Source: CAYUWH01 sp964448615
GTDB lineage: Bacteria > Patescibacteriota > Gracilibacteria > Peribacterales > Peribacteraceae
Length of the DNA stretch: 36,914 nucleotides
Assembly: GCA_964448615.1 (NCBI GenBank)
Contig: CAYUWH010000014.1
Span: 1-36,914, forward strand
Reading direction: 5' to 3'
Position 1 is the first letter of the stretch, and each line of letters starts with the position of its first letter. Below, piece by piece: positions 22,627 through 30,513 of the stretch. Made by a program: the position numbers and the translations under genes. The notes under the pieces were generated by a model. It ran no database searches. It had not been told where the DNA came from and saw nothing but the letters and a program-made list of their open reading frames with translations.

Positions 22627-24450
22627 ATGAATTCATTTCTTACATTCCTCCGGCAAGCGTGGGAGAAGCGTCCTCCGACTCTCCGCTTTCTTAATCTCAA
22701 AACAGCTTCTGCCGTTGTCGCATTCGGCGTCACGGGCATCTTCATCACTTTTATTATTGCTCAAGGAAATGCAAGTGCGAGTCCCGGTCATGAAGGTGGT
22801 CACGAAGGCTCAGACGTGACCGGTACAGCTTCAAATTTCCCCATTGTTACCGTCGAACAGCCAAAGACTGCCGATAAAGTACAAGTGAATATTGAGGCTG
22901 CGGGACAAGTCTTCGCCCAGCAACAGGCAGATCTCTTCCCTTCGCAGGATGGAGTCATCCAATCGCTTGCCGCAAACCTCGGTAGCCGCGTCCGTCAGGG
23001 GCAAGTCCTTGCGACGCTTCGGGCTGATCAGAGCCAGCAGGAGCTTGCCGCTGAGATCAACTTCAAACAGAAAGAGCTTGAGATTGCCAAGAGACGTGCA
23101 ACGATCTCGGTTGATTCTCATATCAAAGCTGCGGAACAGGAGCGCGAATCAGAGTTCCAAAAGCTTGATGTCCAAGCGACATCGCTGCAGAAGGAGCAAG
23201 ATGCGGAGTTGCAAAAGATCGACGCAGAGATCGCAGGACTGCAGAAGGTCAAGGAACAGCGACTCAGTGCTGTGAACAGTGCGGCCTACGACTTGCTCGA
23301 TAGCCTCAACGAAGTGCTCTTCACGCGCTCCGATGGCATCTCGAACTATTTCAATAACTCTGCGTTCAATTACTACCGTCGAAATGAAATCCGCATGCCA
23401 AGCGGCATGGATCGACAGAAATTCGAGTATCAGATCATTGAATTCGAGAGAAAAGTAAAGGCAGGAGCGACTGATTCATTGACGCTCGTTGCAGAGGCGA
23501 CGGAGATGGGACAGAAAGCACGCCAGATTTCGTTGAGTATCTCTGAATCACCGGCATTCGATGCCGAAGAAGTAGACCGTATTCGCAAAGAGGTCGCGGA
23601 AGTGACCGATCACTTGCTCGAAATCACCACAGACCTCACAGAAGCGGATAGCGACGTAAAGAGTCTGGAAGCGGAGAAGCTGAGGATTCTCGCGACGACA
23701 GACAGCCAAATCGATCAACTCGCGCCGGAACGCACGAAGCTCCAAGCGACGACACAGCAGAAAATCGTCGAGATCCAAGGCGGACGGAAGAATGCCGATC
23801 TCGACACGGAAATCATTGCCGCAGATATTGTGCGTCTCCAGCAGCAGATGGGTGCCGGTCGCACGGTCATTGCTCCATTTTCCGGTGTCATCACCAAGCG
23901 GTATGTGAATGCCGGGGAGAGCGTCACGCTCGAGAAGCCCGTCTTTAATTTGATCGATGACAGCAAGAAGTACATCCGCTTCAATATTTCCGAAGCGGAT
24001 CTGCCGTTCGTGCAGGTGGGTACAACAGTGACGTTCTCACCGACATCGGCTCCATCCGAGAAATTCACTGCCGTCATCAAGCGCATCGCGCAGGCTGTCG
24101 ACCCTGATTCCAGAACGATTCAAGTGGAAGCAGATGTGCCCACGCAGGACAATGCTGATCGTGTTTTGGCGCAGATGACCATTCGTGTGCAGATTCCCGT
24201 GACGCAAGACCCTTCCTTGCTAGTGATTCCTGAAGCTGCGCTGCAGCTGAGCAAGGATTCCAGCACAGTTTGGACAGTAAGCCCCGATGTAACCGCTGAA
24301 GCAAAGAAAGTCGAAGTCATGTTCGTGAACGGTGGGTACGCCTACCTGAAGTCGGGCATCACCGAAAAGGACTGGGTCGTCGTAAAATCTCCGGTTGAGC
24401 TTTCAATTGGACTGGAAATAGATACCAAGCAGCTTCCCCCTAGCCTATGA
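22627..24450 (+). CDS. RND efflux adaptor (HlyD/MFP family, 607 aa)
   Basis: An N-terminal TM helix (about 29-48) anchors the protein. A lipoyl half-motif with GVIQSLAANLGSRVRQGQVL lies near 98-117. A very long coiled-coil hairpin (about 120-395) follows, broken near 215-300 by a non-coiled insert with a Tyr/Asn-rich loop. The second lipoyl half (IAPFSGVITKRYVNAGES) is near 417-434, and beta-barrel and membrane-proximal domains close the chain. Usual adaptors are 350-450 residues, so this one is enlarged by the hairpin and insert. It overlaps the RND pump by 4 bp. No TolC-like gene is in the window. Confidence 0.85.
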   Translation: MNSFLTFLRQAWEKRPPTLRFLNLKTASAVVAFGVTGIFITFIIAQGNASASPGHEGGHEGSDVTGTASNFPIVTVEQPKTADKVQVNIEAAGQVFAQQQADLFPSQDGVIQSLAANLGSRVRQGQVLATLRADQSQQELAAEINFKQKELEIAKRRATISVDSHIKAAEQERESEFQKLDVQATSLQKEQDAELQKIDAEIAGLQKVKEQRLSAVNSAAYDLLDSLNEVLFTRSDGISNYFNNSAFNYYRRNEIRMPSGMDRQKFEYQIIEFERKVKAGATDSLTLVAEATEMGQKARQISLSISESPAFDAEEVDRIRKEVAEVTDHLLEITTDLTEADSDVKSLEAEKLRILATTDSQIDQLAPERTKLQATTQQKIVEIQGGRKNADLDTEIIAADIVRLQQQMGAGRTVIAPFSGVITKRYVNAGESVTLEKPVFNLIDDSKKYIRFNISEADLPFVQVGTTVTFSPTSAPSEKFTAVIKRIAQAVDPDSRTIQVEADVPTQDNADRVLAQMTIRVQIPVTQDPSLLVIPEAALQLSKDSSTVWTVSPDVTAEAKKVEVMFVNGGYAYLKSGITEKDWVVVKSPVELSIGLEIDTKQLPPSL

Positions 24451-27400
24451 ACTTTTTTGACCGCTTCGTTCGGCTAGTACTGACGCACCGCATTGCCGTG
24501 CTCATCGGAGCTACCCTGTTTCTGATCTACGGCTCGTACATCACAGTCACGTCACCAGTGGATATTCTTCCGGATCTCAACCGTCCCACGGTCACGATCT
24601 TCAGCGAAGCGGAAGGCTTGGCAACGGAAGAGGTGGAAACGCTGGTGTCATTGCCCATCGAATCCGTTATGAACGGCGCTCCCAATGTGGAGCGCGTCCG
24701 ATCCGTATCCGCACCGGGACTCTCGCTCGTCTTCGTGGAATTCGACTGGGGGATGGATATTTACTTGGCGCGTCAGATCATTTCCGAAAAGCTGCAATCC
24801 TCTCCGTTGCCTCCGGGCGTCGAACCTGAACTGGGGCCAATCTCTTCCATCATGGGGGAAATCCAGCTCGTGGGTCTCTCCAGCAAGACTGGTGAAACGA
24901 ATGCACGAGATTTGCGGACGCTTGCAGATTGGACGATACGCCCCAAGCTTCTCACGGTGTCTGGCGTCGCGCAGGTGACAGTACTTGGCGGAGAAATCCA
25001 AGAATACCAAGTACTCGTCGATCCAGTGCGGCTAGCAAACGCACAGATGACTATCGCGGAACTTGAAGAGAAGCTTACTGCAATCTCTGAAAATAAGAGC
25101 GGAGGGTTTGTTGCGACCGATACGACGGAATATCCCATCCGTATTCTTGGTCGTACTTCCGATGTTGAACTTCTGGGAAACACTGTCATAGCCCAACACG
25201 AGGGAACGCTCGTATATCTGCGTGACGTAGCTATCGTCCGTAAAGGCGCTCAGGTCAATCCGCGTGGGGATGCTAGTGTAAACGGGAAGCCCGCCGTGGT
25301 CATGAGCATCACCAAACAGCCGGGGGTGAATACCGTCGATCTCACCCAGCGCGTCGAAGAGGCGCTGGCCTCACTAGAATCGAGCCTCGGCGACGATGTT
25401 GAAATCCATCCTGATCTCTTCAAGCAGGAAAAATTCATAGAAAACGGTATCGATAATGTCGTGGAATCGACACGTGATGCCGCGATCTTCGTCATTCTGG
25501 TGCTTATTTTCTTCCTTGGATTCAAAAACTGGAGGGCGATTGTCATCACCTTGGTCGCCCTTCCCTTCTCGTTCATAAGCGCGATTGTCATTCTCCGTTG
25601 GCTTGGAATCGATATCAATGTCATGACCCTCGGCGGGCTTGCCGTGGCAATCGGGGAGCTTACCGACGATGCATTGGTCGATGTGGAAAATATCATCCGT
25701 TGGCTCAAAGAGAACCGCACACGTAAACAGCCCCTCTCGGTCTATGAGATAGTCGTGCGCGGCAGCTCCGAAGTGCGTGGCTCGATCATTTTCTCCACCG
25801 TCCTTATCGTCCTTGTGTTCTTCCCGCTTCTTTCACTCTCAAACATTGAAGGACGTCTGCTTGCACCGCTCGCTATCGCATACATCATCGCCCTTCTTTC
25901 ATCCACACTCGTCGCAATGACCATTACGGTCATTCTTTCGTATTATCTCCTGCCACGCTCACGGCTCATGCAGGAGCAGAAGGACACATGGATCGTGCGG
26001 CTGCTGAAACGTAGCGCCGAACCCATTATCCGCTGGAATATCCGGAGGCCGCATATCGGGGTAACCGTCATCCTTGTATCTATCGTTGTGACAACATTGA
26101 TGTTTATGCGTGCAGGCAAGGAATTCCTGCCACCCTTCAACGAAGGAACTCTGACGATTGCCATTGCACTTCCTCCCGAGGCATCGATTATCAATTCCCG
26201 TGAAATCAGCTCTTCGGCTGAGCAGGCGCTGTTGGGTATCGAAGGGGTGAAATCCGTGGCAAGACGCACCGGACGTGCGGAGGAAGACGAACACGCAAAC
26301 GGCGTGAACGTCTCGGAACTTGAGGTCGATATCGATCTCGCCGGTCGGAATAAAGACGAGATCATTGCCGATGTCAAAACTGCCTTTGCATCCCTTAACT
26401 TGCAGGGAGCGAATGTGAGCATCGGCCAACCGATTTCCCATCGCATTGAGCACCTTCTTTCTGGTGTGCGCGCTCCGCTCGTCATCAAGATTTTCGGCCC
26501 TGATCTGGACGAACTGCAAACACATGCAAACCAGATCCGCGATATTCTGGCGCAAATTCCGGGTACACTGAATCCCGTCGTAGAACAGGGTATTGCGGTG
26601 CCGCAGGTCGTTATCACGCCGAACCGCGAACGTGCCGCCCAATACGGATTCGTGTTCGGTGATCTAACAGACATCCTTGAAGTGCAGCTTGCTGGGGAGA
26701 AAATTGGACAGATCCTCGAAGGGTCACGGAGCTTCCCACTCGTCATCCGTCTCGACGAGCGCTCCTTACGCTCCCCCGAAGATGTCGGGCGACTGCTCAT
26801 TCGCACGCCGAGGGATACTGTCATTCCTCTCTCCGCTGTCGCGGATATTGCTATCAAAGAGGGGCGCAGCAGCATCAGTCACGACAATGGACAGCGGCGT
26901 GTGGTTATCTCATCAGGCATTCTTGACGGAGATAGCGTCACGATCATCGAGGCTCTGAAGGAGCGTGTGGGGAAAGAACTCAAATTGCCCCAAGGGTACT
27001 TCCTCAGTTATGAGGGCACGTATCAAAGTCAGCAAGAATCATCGAGAAAGCTCATCTTCTACAGCATTCTCGCCTTCATCGGCGTCATCGGGTCACTCTA
27101 TTTTAAATTTCGATCCATGGCCTTCGTGCTGCAGGTACTCATCATCGTGCCCGTAACGTATCTGGGAGGAATGCTCGCGATTCTTATCGGAGGAAATATC
27201 GTAAACCTTGCCAGTCTTGTCGGCCTTATCTCGCTGCTCGGAGTTGCCGCGCGAAATGGCATTCTGCTCATCGAGCACTACATTTATCAGGCCACAGAAG
27301 AAGGAATGCCTTTCAGCGAAGAGCTGATCGTCCATGGCAGCTTGAATCGCCTCACGCCGATGGTCATGACCTCGGCAACCACACTCCTTGCCCTCATCCC

Positions 27401-27611
27401 GCTTATTATGGGTGCGGGGAAGCCCGGCACGGAAATCCTCTATCCCTTGGGTATCACCATGTTCGGGGGATCACTTCTTTCGCTGGTCGTCGAAATTGTG
27501 ATACGTCCGAGCTTATTTGTGCTCCTAGGGAGAAAGGCGCTGGAAAAGGAGGCAAAAGCCTTTCAAGAAAAAAACGCTGTTGAAAGCAAAAAACTCCCAG
27601 TCGAATCATAA
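24447..27611 (+). CDS. RND efflux pump, heavy-metal-efflux-like (1054 aa)
   Basis: Full-length RND permease with 12 TM helices, two large extracytoplasmic loops and the TM4 proton-relay motif GELTDDALVDVENI. The N-terminal pattern SPVDILPDLNRPTV and FLPPFNEGTL in the second loop place it near the HME subfamily (CusA/CzcA). The Met triad of CusA is not kept: the LYMP position reads IAIA, and the DMLSTG position reads EHLLSG. Cu(I) transport by the Cus mechanism is therefore not supported by these residues. Translation is coupled to the adaptor (ATGA overlap). Substrate could be Zn/Co/Cd, or copper by other ligands. Confidence 0.85.
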   Translation: MNFFDRFVRLVLTHRIAVLIGATLFLIYGSYITVTSPVDILPDLNRPTVTIFSEAEGLATEEVETLVSLPIESVMNGAPNVERVRSVSAPGLSLVFVEFDWGMDIYLARQIISEKLQSSPLPPGVEPELGPISSIMGEIQLVGLSSKTGETNARDLRTLADWTIRPKLLTVSGVAQVTVLGGEIQEYQVLVDPVRLANAQMTIAELEEKLTAISENKSGGFVATDTTEYPIRILGRTSDVELLGNTVIAQHEGTLVYLRDVAIVRKGAQVNPRGDASVNGKPAVVMSITKQPGVNTVDLTQRVEEALASLESSLGDDVEIHPDLFKQEKFIENGIDNVVESTRDAAIFVILVLIFFLGFKNWRAIVITLVALPFSFISAIVILRWLGIDINVMTLGGLAVAIGELTDDALVDVENIIRWLKENRTRKQPLSVYEIVVRGSSEVRGSIIFSTVLIVLVFFPLLSLSNIEGRLLAPLAIAYIIALLSSTLVAMTITVILSYYLLPRSRLMQEQKDTWIVRLLKRSAEPIIRWNIRRPHIGVTVILVSIVVTTLMFMRAGKEFLPPFNEGTLTIAIALPPEASIINSREISSSAEQALLGIEGVKSVARRTGRAEEDEHANGVNVSELEVDIDLAGRNKDEIIADVKTAFASLNLQGANVSIGQPISHRIEHLLSGVRAPLVIKIFGPDLDELQTHANQIRDILAQIPGTLNPVVEQGIAVPQVVITPNRERAAQYGFVFGDLTDILEVQLAGEKIGQILEGSRSFPLVIRLDERSLRSPEDVGRLLIRTPRDTVIPLSAVADIAIKEGRSSISHDNGQRRVVISSGILDGDSVTIIEALKERVGKELKLPQGYFLSYEGTYQSQQESSRKLIFYSILAFIGVIGSLYFKFRSMAFVLQVLIIVPVTYLGGMLAILIGGNIVNLASLVGLISLLGVAARNGILLIEHYIYQATEEGMPFSEELIVHGSLNRLTPMVMTSATTLLALIPLIMGAGKPGTEILYPLGITMFGGSLLSLVVEIVIRPSLFVLLGRKALEKEAKAFQEKNAVESKKLPVES

Positions 27612-27619
27612 TCATGCTT

Positions 27620-27656
27620 CAGAAAAGTGGTGACGCAGTGACTCACCATTTTTCTG
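27620..27656. terminator. Terminator hairpin after the RND pump
   Basis: Arms 27620-27633 (CAGAAAAGTGGTGA) and 27643-27656 (TCACCATTTTTCTG) form a 14-bp stem with one G-T pair and a 9-base loop. The A-run and T-run are within the stem, as in bidirectional intrinsic terminators. It begins 8 bp after the RND stop, so it should end the copper-cluster transcript. Confidence 0.6.
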
Positions 27657-27702
27657 TATGATTGCATGCCTATGAGGTCTATGGTCGTATTTCACAGTAT
27701 CG

Positions 27703-27758
27703 ACATTCTGTGACATAAAACGTCACATATTTCAGAATGTGTAAAACACGGCTAAGAT
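27703..27758 (+). promoter_or_regulatory. Dyad and promoter of the 585-residue protein gene
   Basis: An interrupted inverted repeat (ACATTCTG-TGAC at 27703-27714, GTCA at 27722-27725 and CAGAATGT at 27733-27740) precedes TTCAGA (27731-27736) and TAAGAT (27753-27758), spacing 16. The dyad's right arm covers the -35. The +1 would be about 27765, three bases before the ATG (nearly leaderless). The half-site CGTCACAT is shared with 1448 and 32639 and, on the other strand, with 3667-3674. Confidence 0.45.
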
Positions 27759-27767
27759 TTAGGAAGT

Positions 27768-29525
27768 ATGAGTATGAGCATTCCGGTTCGGCATAGCTTG
27801 CGTGAGCCATTACATCCAACGACGTTAATTGCGCTTAAAGTATTAGGCGACTTTATTAAATGGATTGAGGAAAGCTTCGATCTGGAGGATTCTGAGGGAA
27901 TAATAAAATCACAGCGAGCTTTTCGAGAACAGCTGGAGGAGCCGTATTTCATAGATCTTCTCTGGGGCAGACTGTCCTTCAACCTCACAGAAACAAATCC
28001 CCCAATAGCTACCTTCCCTCCGATCTTTGATCTACTACAGATTTTTAACGCAGCAAAAATCCCCGAGCTCCGATGTGAGATCTACGTGACCAATCAAGAG
28101 AAGCATGAATACAAAAAGACAGTGAGCATGCAGTATCTGCACATGATTAAGCAGATTCTTCCAGGAGGAGTTGATGAGATCACACAAGAAAAATCTTCCA
28201 GTATATGGGGCCAATTAAACCCAGGTCCGATTTTTTCTACTCTCGGCGAGTCGGATCATCTGTGTACAAGCCTGGTCACTGCTAGACAAGAAATTATCGG
28301 CAGAGACCATCACAAAGATTTGCAGGATAATCCCCATAAAGATCCTGTCGTCATCACGACAAAGGATTTCATCCACTTCAATCCCATTCATCTGCTCTTC
28401 CTGTCCGCGCCTCAGAAGACTCGCACTGCTGCGCGTGAAGCACTGGATGATTACCTAAATGCATATGAACGTGGAGAGGTTGATTTTGTGATGGATCGGT
28501 TGCCATGGGAGAAGCAAGTGCAGCATATGCGGGATATTTTGTACAAAAAGTACGAAGCTCTCCAGCAGTCAACGTTTTGGGTTTCCCAAAAAGATTTCGT
28601 TGCAATGGACCCTTTTGTTCTCGACAGCTTAAAGCCCGTTGAGACTATGCTCTTGCTCGCAAAGAGAGGTGAACTCTCCATCGCCGAAGCAGGGCAGATA
28701 GATGCATCGAAACACTTGCAGATTCGCGTTAATGTCCATCAGCCCCAACGCCTACAGTCATTACGACCGCTGAAGTCTGGTCCAATGAGTACTTTGGCGG
28801 TGGGGTATCTGTCAGTGTCTCGCAAGCGCCAGCTCATTGCGGAGATCATTCTCGATCAATTACAACTTTCACCGGACAAAAATGTAATTTCAGTAGATCC
28901 AAAAGTTTTTGTGGATAGCATCCAAGGACTCAGCAAAAAGGAACTGCATGACATCTGTACGGCTTTACAAACTGATGGCTATATCCAAGTCAAATTTCAC
29001 TACCCGCCAAGCCCGCTCGTTCCTTTACATAAAGCACCCATTGGGAAACTAGCCGACGGGATCGATAGGTTACACCGACTCACGATTACAGTAGATGGCG
29101 GAAAGCTCCTCACGCTCATCGAACGCCGTGCCGAGCAGGAGCCTGCAGAAAAGGTAGAAACTGTAGAGGAAGATGATCTCGGGCCTATTGCATACGTTCT
29201 CACGCGGAATATCTCGGGTCATCTTCTGATCAACGAACGTCTTCTCATTAAGCCTACATCAGGAAGCGTCGGAGACCGTTTTGCAGAGTATATTCTGAGA
29301 TCAGACCATCCGTGTCCGCTCATCATCCCGAAAGAAGAGCTCACGAGGATACGCAGTACTGACAAGAAGGAGATCCCCAAAATCATTACTGACCTTGGAT
29401 TCAAAGGAGACCTTCGCACAATATTCTTCCCAGCAGTTTCTAAAAATCAGGTAACTTTTGTGAATCCAATTTATGAGAAGGATCTATCTGAAAGGGGCTT
29501 AAAAAGACTGGAAGACTATGATTGA
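27768..29525 (+). CDS. Hypothetical protein at the head of the replication module (585 aa)
   Basis: A soluble, mostly helical protein without signal peptide or membrane segments. I do not recognise the family. A stretch near residues 380-410 (SKKELHDICTALQTDGYIQV) looks like a winged-helix element, suggesting DNA binding. The last 80 residues form a compact alpha/beta region (RSDHPCPLIIPKEEL ... RTIFFPAV). It is preceded by a dyad-overlapped promoter and followed by a phased decamer array (29535-29584), then by the primase genes. That context makes a replication-initiator or regulator role plausible, but this is inference from position only. Confidence 0.6.
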   Translation: MSMSIPVRHSLREPLHPTTLIALKVLGDFIKWIEESFDLEDSEGIIKSQRAFREQLEEPYFIDLLWGRLSFNLTETNPPIATFPPIFDLLQIFNAAKIPELRCEIYVTNQEKHEYKKTVSMQYLHMIKQILPGGVDEITQEKSSSIWGQLNPGPIFSTLGESDHLCTSLVTARQEIIGRDHHKDLQDNPHKDPVVITTKDFIHFNPIHLLFLSAPQKTRTAAREALDDYLNAYERGEVDFVMDRLPWEKQVQHMRDILYKKYEALQQSTFWVSQKDFVAMDPFVLDSLKPVETMLLLAKRGELSIAEAGQIDASKHLQIRVNVHQPQRLQSLRPLKSGPMSTLAVGYLSVSRKRQLIAEIILDQLQLSPDKNVISVDPKVFVDSIQGLSKKELHDICTALQTDGYIQVKFHYPPSPLVPLHKAPIGKLADGIDRLHRLTITVDGGKLLTLIERRAEQEPAEKVETVEEDDLGPIAYVLTRNISGHLLINERLLIKPTSGSVGDRFAEYILRSDHPCPLIIPKEELTRIRSTDKKEIPKIITDLGFKGDLRTIFFPAVSKNQVTFVNPIYEKDLSERGLKRLEDYD

Positions 29526-29534
29526 AATTCATCG

Positions 29535-29584
29535 TCAAGTCAGTCCAAGTCAACCTGAGTCGGAGTAGATCGAACTGAGTCGGG
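29535..29584. repeat. Five phased decamers (iteron-like array)
   Basis: Five units begin at 29535, 29545, 29555, 29565 and 29575, exactly 10 bp apart: TCAAGTCAGT, CCAAGTCAAC, CTGAGTCGGA, GTAGATCGAA and CTGAGTCGGG. Four keep AGTC at the same offset, and the third and fifth share CTGAGTCGG. One-turn phasing puts every unit on the same DNA face, as in iterons or arrays for cooperative binding. It fills the gap between the 585-residue protein gene and the primase operon. Confidence 0.6.
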
Positions 29585-29627
29585 TTATTCGCAATGGGGC
29601 CATTCAGCATGTTCTGCTGCTAGCACC

Positions 29628-29870
29628 ATGCAGGATTGCCCCGTTTCCGTAACAGATTTAGCCACGATAGCTGTATTGCTGCATAAGCAATGCAAGCTTC
29701 GTAGACTCGACCGCTCGAATCCGAAAAAGATCGCATTCATTTTTGAAGACAGCCCCGAACTCCAGAAGATTCTTACAGACTACTGGAGTGATACTTTGCT
29801 CTGTCCAGCACAATCGCTCCTCGCTTCGCTGAAACGTGCGAAACATATCTTGTACGACTACAACCAATGA
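29628..29870 (+). CDS. DUF5659-like small protein (80 aa)
   Basis: The sequence TTD-type start (SVTDLATIAVLLHKQCKLRRLDR), then KKIAFIFEDSPELQKILTDYW and a final helix with LLASLKRAKHILYD, matches my memory of DUF5659-domain proteins: 80-90-residue proteins common next to primase-like genes in Patescibacteria and plasmid-like islands. No catalytic residues are known. It overlaps the next small gene by 4 bp (ATGA) and is the first gene of the primase operon. Confidence 0.65.
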   Translation: MQDCPVSVTDLATIAVLLHKQCKLRRLDRSNPKKIAFIFEDSPELQKILTDYWSDTLLCPAQSLLASLKRAKHILYDYNQ

Positions 29871-30013
29871 TCCTCACTTCTCACGATGTGCGGCGTTTTC
29901 AGCAGTTGTGGCGCGACCACTACGGGGAAGAGCTGACCGACGAACAGGCAAGGCAGTACGCCGAACGACTCTTGCGGTACGTGAGCCTCGTCCTTTCCCC
30001 CGATAACCCATGA
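29867..30013 (+). CDS. Very small island-associated protein (48 aa)
   Basis: A 48-residue helical protein beginning MILTSHDVRRFQQLWRDHYG, then EELTDEQARQYAERLLRYV. The pattern F-x2-L-(W/Y)-x4-G-x2-L-(T/S)-D-E-x-A is one I know from short conserved proteins that sit before primase or recombinase genes in mobile islands of many bacteria. It starts inside the stop of the DUF5659-like gene (ATGA overlap), which strongly supports its reality despite its length. Function is unknown. Confidence 0.65.
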   Translation: MILTSHDVRRFQQLWRDHYGEELTDEQARQYAERLLRYVSLVLSPDNP

Positions 30014-30096
30014 ACATTCTCCTTTCCAATCCCCAAAGGGAAAGGGCACCGCCTTAGAGGGAAGTCCTCTTTAGCAGCTTTCCTTTCACCTTCTCT

Positions 30097-30513
30097 ATGG
30101 AAAATCTTACTTCTTTATCGTTATGCCAGCAAGTTCCTTCCGAGGAAAAATTCGTACTGGCACTCATCAATTTAGCCTCTGCATGGAACGCAAAATTAAC
30201 CCTGCGCTCTGAATACTCTGCGCCGCTCTATGCGATGCACCAGGATCTAGAAGCGCTCCGGCGCATCTCGATTCTGCAGGTCGCCCAAAAGCTCGGTATC
30301 GACCTTGTGAAGACTGGCGGCAACACCTATGCGATGCGCGAGGACGGACAGATCACTTCTCTCGCTATCTTTGAAAAAACTAACACCTGGAAACGCTTCT
30401 CTGGCAAGGAGCGTAACGGCATCTCCGGGGGGTCTGTGCTCGATTTGGTCATGTATTTCCGTGAATGCTCCCTGCGACAAGCAGCGGACTTTCTCTCCTC
30501 CCGCTTCCTATGA
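30097..30513 (+). CDS. Degenerate CHC2-like primase domain protein (138 aa)
   Basis: Residues 52-138 resemble the DnaG N-terminal zinc-binding domain: ISILQVAQKLGI at the start, a central beta part with TYAMREDGQITSLAIF and TWKRFSGKERNGISGGSVLDLVMYF, and a closing helix (SLRQAADFLSSRF). The zinc ligands C-x2-H ... C-x2-C are absent, so the fold seems kept without metal. It overlaps by 3 bp with the TOPRIM-ATPase gene. A separate zinc-domain-like subunit with a TOPRIM partner is a split version of DnaG-type or phage primases. It may position template DNA. Confidence 0.65.
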   Translation: MENLTSLSLCQQVPSEEKFVLALINLASAWNAKLTLRSEYSAPLYAMHQDLEALRRISILQVAQKLGIDLVKTGGNTYAMREDGQITSLAIFEKTNTWKRFSGKERNGISGGSVLDLVMYFRECSLRQAADFLSSRFL

